A stretch of 42,773 nucleotides of DNA, from NCBI GenBank assembly GCA_946183915.1, contig CAMHDJ010000025.1, positions 1-42,773 of the forward strand. Direction: 5' to 3'. The notes beneath the pieces were generated by a model. That model made no database searches and had not been told where the DNA came from. It was given only the letters and a program-made list of their open reading frames with translations. The stretch is from an uncultured Bacteroidales bacterium (lineage in GTDB: Bacteria; Bacteroidota; Bacteroidia; Bacteroidales; P3). A program made the translations under genes and the position numbers. Below are positions 42,001 to 42,773 of the stretch, piece by piece (within the stretch, counting starts at the first letter, position 1; each line of letters starts with the position of its first letter).

Positions 42001-42528
42001 GATGGTGTAGACCGTCAGGCCGTTCTTCGTGCCGATCAGGTAGGAGCGGTAGTCCTTGAGGTCGCTGGTGTTGTGCCACTCCTGGTAGTAGTAGCCCGTG
42101 AGGCCGGTGCGGCTCCAGGCGCAGAGGGGCGTGAAGCCCTCCGAGTTGACGTTCCGGGCCGTGATGGTGGTGTGTGTGGGGTCGCCCATGTTGGGCTCCA
42201 GCGCCAGGTAGTAGGCGCCGCGCTCGACGATGTGGGTGATGGTGTTCTGCGGCTCGCCCGAGATGTAGACGGGCGTGGGGTTGCCGTTGCCGTCGAGCAC
42301 TACGGTGTCGAATGCCACCGGTATCTTGCGGCCGTCAGGGTAGAGTTGGTACGCGCTCTCTGAGCTGCTCTCCGTGCCGTCGAACCACCACAGCCTTCCG
42401 TTGGTCAGGGTGTACTTCTCGGTCGTTGTCTGCGCTTGGGTCGACAGGGGCAGGAACATCGCCATTGTAATGACAGCCATCAGCACGCGGCTGAGGCCTT
42501 TAGTTGTGTATTTCATCGAGTTATTCAT
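30073..42528 (-). CDS. Giant T9SS surface protein with about 33 YGGG solenoid repeats (4151 aa)
   Basis: The start is the ATG at 42528; a second ATG at 42516 (MKYTTKGLSRVL) would serve equally. The signal peptide ends near STQAQ. A unique N-terminal region (about 35-490) is followed by a solenoid (about 495-2020) of roughly 33 units, each ending in V/I-Y/F-GGG or GGN (for example ENVYGGGNAGSMKG, IYGGNDIAG), probably a right-handed beta-helix. Then come mixed beta regions, a SprB-like unit (about 3260-3385, GGFFPYTYTWYD), an InlB-like unit (FVMWDFSPYY), GLUG-like repeats (about 3580-3860), a GCDSIVTLQL segment and a type A T9SS sorting domain (last 75 residues, IRVYPNPTTARVTI...GAYYLRV). No enzyme motif is seen. 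It is the first gene of the minus-strand run. Confidence 0.92.
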   Translation of the reverse strand: MNNSMKYTTKGLSRVLMAVITMAMFLPLSTQAQTTTEKYTLTNGRLWWFDGTESSSESAYQLYPDGRKIPVAFDTVVLDGNGNPTPVYISGEPQNTITHIVERGAYYLALEPNMGDPTHTTITARNVNSEGFTPLCAWSRTGLTGYYYQEWHNTSDLKDYRSYLIGTKNGLTVYTIEVGAPNEMTSIWFNWDFGAAITNVTYHNGVRAETNHWLYLDDQTNTWQMSGDSYERPETIKYGNYLTDPTTAELNKHYYYGYPDGGAGGAWKPKGNGALFLPVQQIDHGIVIDRASADTAYGLKGITLSDASLRYNETTTAVINIVRNSGTLTVPVRPSYIEYVETEKRRGINLDYRERNTEAFGSAGSTPTTHTYYYKNGAVITNPPTPINNTLTFEEVTYSINPSARRVLEMKKGSDAYTTRPITTNDEYEAITLRCYSVPTTNKATLTAVVKYSFVDGITYYVYDTIEQEIALDNYLDKRDDINPTNAPVVLGYVCGGGRMANVGYDAGAELENDITGGNPKVTIHNTDSIQAIYGGNDIAGWVQGSATIQVGTLQTVFDMPVAYVYGGGCGYYSYSRAYDVTTHTWADALTLTGSVSTGNYCFGNSDHTGKVYPWKYTLTGDAATDNAHVIASGFGYNEYTGSDFMHGEKGQGGSGTVPYIKSAHVVIGVAEEAGVVDAATAALHNDLLHLDTVFGGAENAFIGIDGTGTASTAITVDVHGGSIMAVFGGNNYGGAIAQAAHVYTTVHNTKTTDQQNIENTYFTGYGRDFGIRHLYGGGNMVESAHAQVTILGGMTDTCFVGGNQASVVQPVGTINCRGDKFIYDNPSLSFLQPKLSDGTTPNPDYVNLQTWSNLNPSDPSDHNAWHEGREKMLKTNPGAVVTETGRFNVRVFFGGNNKADMANLSYIHLASGGVEYVYGGGNQGDMVNTTPYNSPYYKRYTHPTDPTKPMLIAATPGFDSAAAVALGYKKTLDFGDSVRLSLSGNGWEYEMPGAFGSMVNAPQHSAIFVENIYGGCRMANVLHSSGLSLSGGVFGYVQGGCDISGDVGSTVAGEGTWVIIDSNALVLQDVYGGSDGYYHCHDNEKGIYLDEDVYSYADVAADYYHEYVGMLTPTQNRSNLYINGGTILYSAYGGGVMCDIGFKNGVEYKYYHNGSSTPLNPYGGVQNGSVHFQMNQGTVGSPYWHHNANLLDGETNVTVSALATKRSTAKAADELANHDGNMYGGGYLSSLYGLSYFHIKGGKVYGSVFSGNDCMGSVNHFGRYSTPAQPNPDNFAASDGTLLNAGDRANFASYLLIEGTPRIANVYGGGNGAYNYGMPDRPEYSDFEPVCMSGVVDNRPVHHSSFIDIHTDNDAYIDTVFGGGNGVGVSDIVRILFNVKELDAVADVGTIFGGNNRDDMTKCVPIIKLLKGVAENVYGGGNAGSMKGNEEFEDVCHNTVENVSTYVKVESEDVTIKQNIFGGCRMADVEHMAFVDIRGTNAAGVQYVYGGNDIAGTVYGNTRVDVSGGTVYNIWGGSNGYYEYNVIDPRANVDVYTYGTTTFTGDPIATHTTGEPYVDSATVNLFGGEIKTNVYGGGRMGDVRATTVVVDNKACTERELNITGAIYGGGEGNWKVLTAQRRGNTGENTTGLASGSSATGATHVHLKSATNLTSATAYGGGRGGDAYNTYITVYPTWAQPFNAIYGGCWGSDVKGHTNVILNGVTQPRETTVTAEQYTARNVYGGNDFTGNVYASNITVNSGTYGNIYGAGDGFGGMGGEDEDEDDGAIAGIGSAAGTYSTDYTIGTYGTGLTVPNTEYVNIDINDCRLTANLYGGGKLGTTFSYQKDAAGAYVLDGSGKKIADTTTAYADPEKYSYIIVNVHGGVFDNNIFAGASGRIGGDPLVYGLKMLNMEGGVVGTSIYGGSANVSDGYGQECINPSNTTQRPSSVINMTAGTIGHSVYGGGYKGVIRGSAYINVGIDAIDKCELWDKTISGQANAYALFKPGADGGHVPALAALVSTNPLTINQSIYAGPNWGNSSGMADFSAPGVFGGETRIFVDGNGYNTGSEDLKPVMDITGSIIGAGTSAAGGDVYSRIDMRNYGEMADNCRPTRKLKAIQRAHGLWLNNTAIEYTGSTDAINAYLSNQYTLNRLDTLNTVGYNVIDVDYAIINIGAVNYWQHVDYPYTGRVLAQNANLIREENTSYCNADDPKYICNQLQIINRTDDVRKRTALVVNDGINIDFIDPEGHYSHVKGFAYLLTPKNSSAVVTAAPKYGSTNEGDGGFLSVCRDSLLYNSSSTGTDLTWITPETGQLDEAEYPYYNYSTTYRVWSLGNGTRRRFAVVQAHSNPDKELADNKKITLQGEIVGGESKDYNLAIAHSTLTLPPTKPGHYYKINVTKGVDLADENEEMRLVDKSYLPVTWANGQSNSLSNTWRIGSPNTSATHSDSQVEPAANGTIKGLDGDADAMLGIDYIYQNSNTYFGLMMMSGANFATDGYGHLVPPNEFASNPNWYGGTTLSGNSHVNVVTNFSTAKVGENENVSPELDLYMLYDNRFSHTILGTVTLQLDEYDENGHDLSKPIEVEITLSTVLEEFTDMEYEVLAMYNEGRTNIFERKVVLPATLQSREVYLEGISWAPTDPDGHWLTSSTSNPQNFYMTDKDAVITGEDVEDANRFGMELYVTDNVSNTLTTSVGWFNQTMTFNQRKNLYALAGYTATEKKRVTGADENAYYEQLPDHTIYNQPITSTLYGNLGEQLGELDGRGEAAVVVRLNFDGRRIYPQTTGKGYVGKVVMHLVSYNSEVAKTPETANRFDLTVYVKTRAHGDTIYLATANEVHRGGKIVQPHHGNITKTSGKNPNDYLHTFQDAFTLPYQEGDVIAILDEVTIGNNTQVFIRGEEYMPVPVIRYSGHHHEFPGEKCAYRGPMITVDGANAAFTARCINFDGSMLTKTKPNIVGDVWDGVAADGGKSSEQIWKEAHPNLLSDYKIVDGNVEGVYDKYADTLKVTGPILAAKNGTITLQNGTVVGHNYNIYAGDDHSRMGAISVTNGSTLNLINNVTIKENLSMKLAGDTKVKPLNGAVYVDGGSVWLLTPTSAGTATVANKNLQVETPNEEYYALDVINIKGLANAQKVHYSFQEDSLYNGAGELTNNHYSLANVYLTRTEQTPGDNMKDQKTDLIYISSLPNAGTKIGISKWFPGPTERDTIQVVFQSSATQLKEAVYTNNNFSSDDGYNIFYNYGVNTTRAYLHRCATFNYQQGTGTAAFVKYIESDSHPANFKSNRALDYHVLPDASCPTGGDTLLYRLQGGFFPYTYTWYDRNNGDAEYRTRTTTGTDLEINNQVRNGNFDGVRQAVVDSLVTPPVSIPYTETDGSYHYKVSATDVTGFCTLTKDVYVKLVKDISDAAIAPINFNYDVTYTEAKWSDNVTDADEKSPHNGEAAKGIRTYKAIKITPYVSPNSTYGSIIAAANQNIYDTDVPGSGLQTLSFCEGDVIRLAAKPKDGKKFVMWDFSPYYSTPTTYVVPSASTSVIAYYSPADYWIDVVDEASDAGAVYDDNYYYTTRPSGAGYVTVHNGDVHIYNENGLAWFISVVNGLHGAQARPFFFNNVYLHDKTDGYDMAAHKWTPVGTQQHRFRGRFRGVSDNPTDTARLADGQYVSIKHLIVDEPDLNEVGMFAFLDSATVQSIKLEAALMRGAQYVGTLAAKSVQSKVLNVAVIDSLEDENSSTTILTTHHVSGGMVAHAEKSTIDRSSTSAKYVGNAVYSGGMVGYSLGSKIKNSYMRNINRMDAVYLGGAVGYADQSTTITPSGSRGRKSGSDDNRTFITNNYVHTLNQGHNQRVGGLVGYAKNTVIENNYVYGDLNGEATEGGVSAVLDEGSHADYNYYADHATSKAVGQTRNNAVSQNSSSFSGSGNQVTLSNYTHGVNNLTRTLNLWVRAQGSDYKTWRSDLEGENHGYPVFGTPDMIPVSEELTVTGCDSVEWDGVTYLFDDEVVSHIVDSVMMVDSTHTLHIVVNHATREQVTDSVEVGSSYSGYGFYLTATEVALLRETMQLHGSSTIVLSDTLQSALTGCDSIVTLQLTVNRQQGIVETPTELQIRVYPNPTTARVTIEATETMSHVELYDNEGRRLQDYNTRQSDNLTIDVSHYPTGAYYLRVHTADNVTIQKLIKK
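36470..41055 (-). repeat. Coding repeat array (YGGG solenoid)
   Basis: About 33 degenerate protein repeats, visible in DNA as recurrent GCCGCCGTAGAC / GTTGCCGCCGTAGA on the plus strand. Spacing varies from about 25 to 75 residues. A higher-order pattern is present: a unit with RMANV or RMADV, then a unit with DIAG or DISG, then a unit with GYY, occurs at residues of about 496-566, 1015-1073 and 1464-1518. Confidence 0.85.
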
Positions 42529-42629
42529 CAGTTTCTACTTGTTTCTTCGATCTTTTCCATTGGGTACAATCCACGCAAAAGACTGATATATAATAATATA
42601 TATCGCTTTGCATGGTATACTCCAAAAAG

Positions 42630-42637
42630 CAAATATA
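42630..42637 (-). promoter_or_regulatory. -7 box upstream of the giant gene
   Basis: On the minus strand TATATTTG (42637-42630) matches TAnnTTTG. No good TTTG is seen 19-21 bp further upstream. It implies a leader of about 95 nt, which contains an A+T palindrome (GATATATA at 42585-42592 with TATATATC at 42597-42604) able to form a hairpin. This is the only promoter-like site I noticed for the minus-strand run down to 17.4 kb. Confidence 0.45.
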
Positions 42638-42737
42638 CAAAATAAAGTTGATACCTGTTGATAAAACCAGAGTCTGTTAGGAATTATTAACAAAAACCCA
42701 CCCTCCGCGTCCCCCCGGTTTCTCCTGCTCGCTGCGC

Positions 42738-42773
42738 TCACGAGATCTCGTGGATCTTGTAGATTTTCTCCTG
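42738..42773 (-). CDS. Possible C-terminal end of a gene cut by the right edge
   Basis: On the minus strand the frame from the window edge reads QEKIYKIHEIS and then TGA. The amino-acid content looks like a real protein end, but 11 residues cannot identify it. A perfect 14-bp palindrome CACGAGATCTCGTG (42739-42752) overlaps the stop. It may equally be non-coding repeat. Confidence 0.2.
   Translation of the reverse strand, partial: QEKIYKIHEIS

Overview
The window reads as a chromosomal segment of a GC-rich, T9SS-positive member of the Bacteroidales (Bacteroidota), roughly 60% GC by eye. The grounds are Bacteroidota promoters (TTTG-N19..21-TAnnTTTG), three proteins with type A Por/T9SS sorting domains, one with a type B (CHU_C) domain, a BspA-type LRR protein, a fimbrillin/GLUG lipoprotein, DUF4290 next to murA, an SDR-type threonine dehydrogenase, and a MurA with Asp at the usual catalytic Cys. 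No rRNA, tRNA, CRISPR array, transposase or prophage gene was recognised.

Left part (1-17.0 kb). kbl (5' end cut off by the window edge) and tdh make the two-step threonine-to-glycine pathway. Between them lie a small hypothetical gene overlapping a BspA-LRR secreted protein (minus strand), adk (plus), and an AAA+/DUF4143 ATPase (plus). The BspA pair and the ATPase are visibly richer in A+T than kbl, adk and tdh and may be later insertions. After tdh comes a hairpin-dense intergenic region with a repeat family, then a plus-strand set: ECF sigma factor, a one-TM protein that could be its anti-sigma partner, a DUF4252-like periplasmic protein, and a 2600-residue multidomain T9SS surface protein. 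A terminator and a striking 11-bp minisatellite fill the convergent gap at 17.03-17.37 kb.

Right part (17.4-42.5 kb). Every recognised gene is on the minus strand, mostly a few bases apart or overlapping. In transcription order: a 4151-residue T9SS protein with about 33 'YGGG' solenoid-like repeats; a 65-residue protein overlapping its stop codon; a fimbrillin/GLUG lipoprotein; a small secreted probable barrel protein; DUF4290; murA; a CpsB/YwqE-like PHP phosphatase; a small lipoprotein; purB; an MsbA-like ABC exporter; a T9SS type B protein overlapping the exporter; NAD kinase; and a small membrane protein. The first four look like a surface-structure module. The rest mixes envelope synthesis and export with housekeeping purine and NADP metabolism.

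The window is also rich in small repeats: a GC-rich palindromic element in two intergenic copies, a pair of TAGATCG palindromes, a three-hairpin REP-like element upstream of murA, heptamer arrays in several intergenic gaps (one motif also inside a coding region), and ATGGGNCT repeats inside two coding regions. All identifications come from reading the sequence; no database search was possible.
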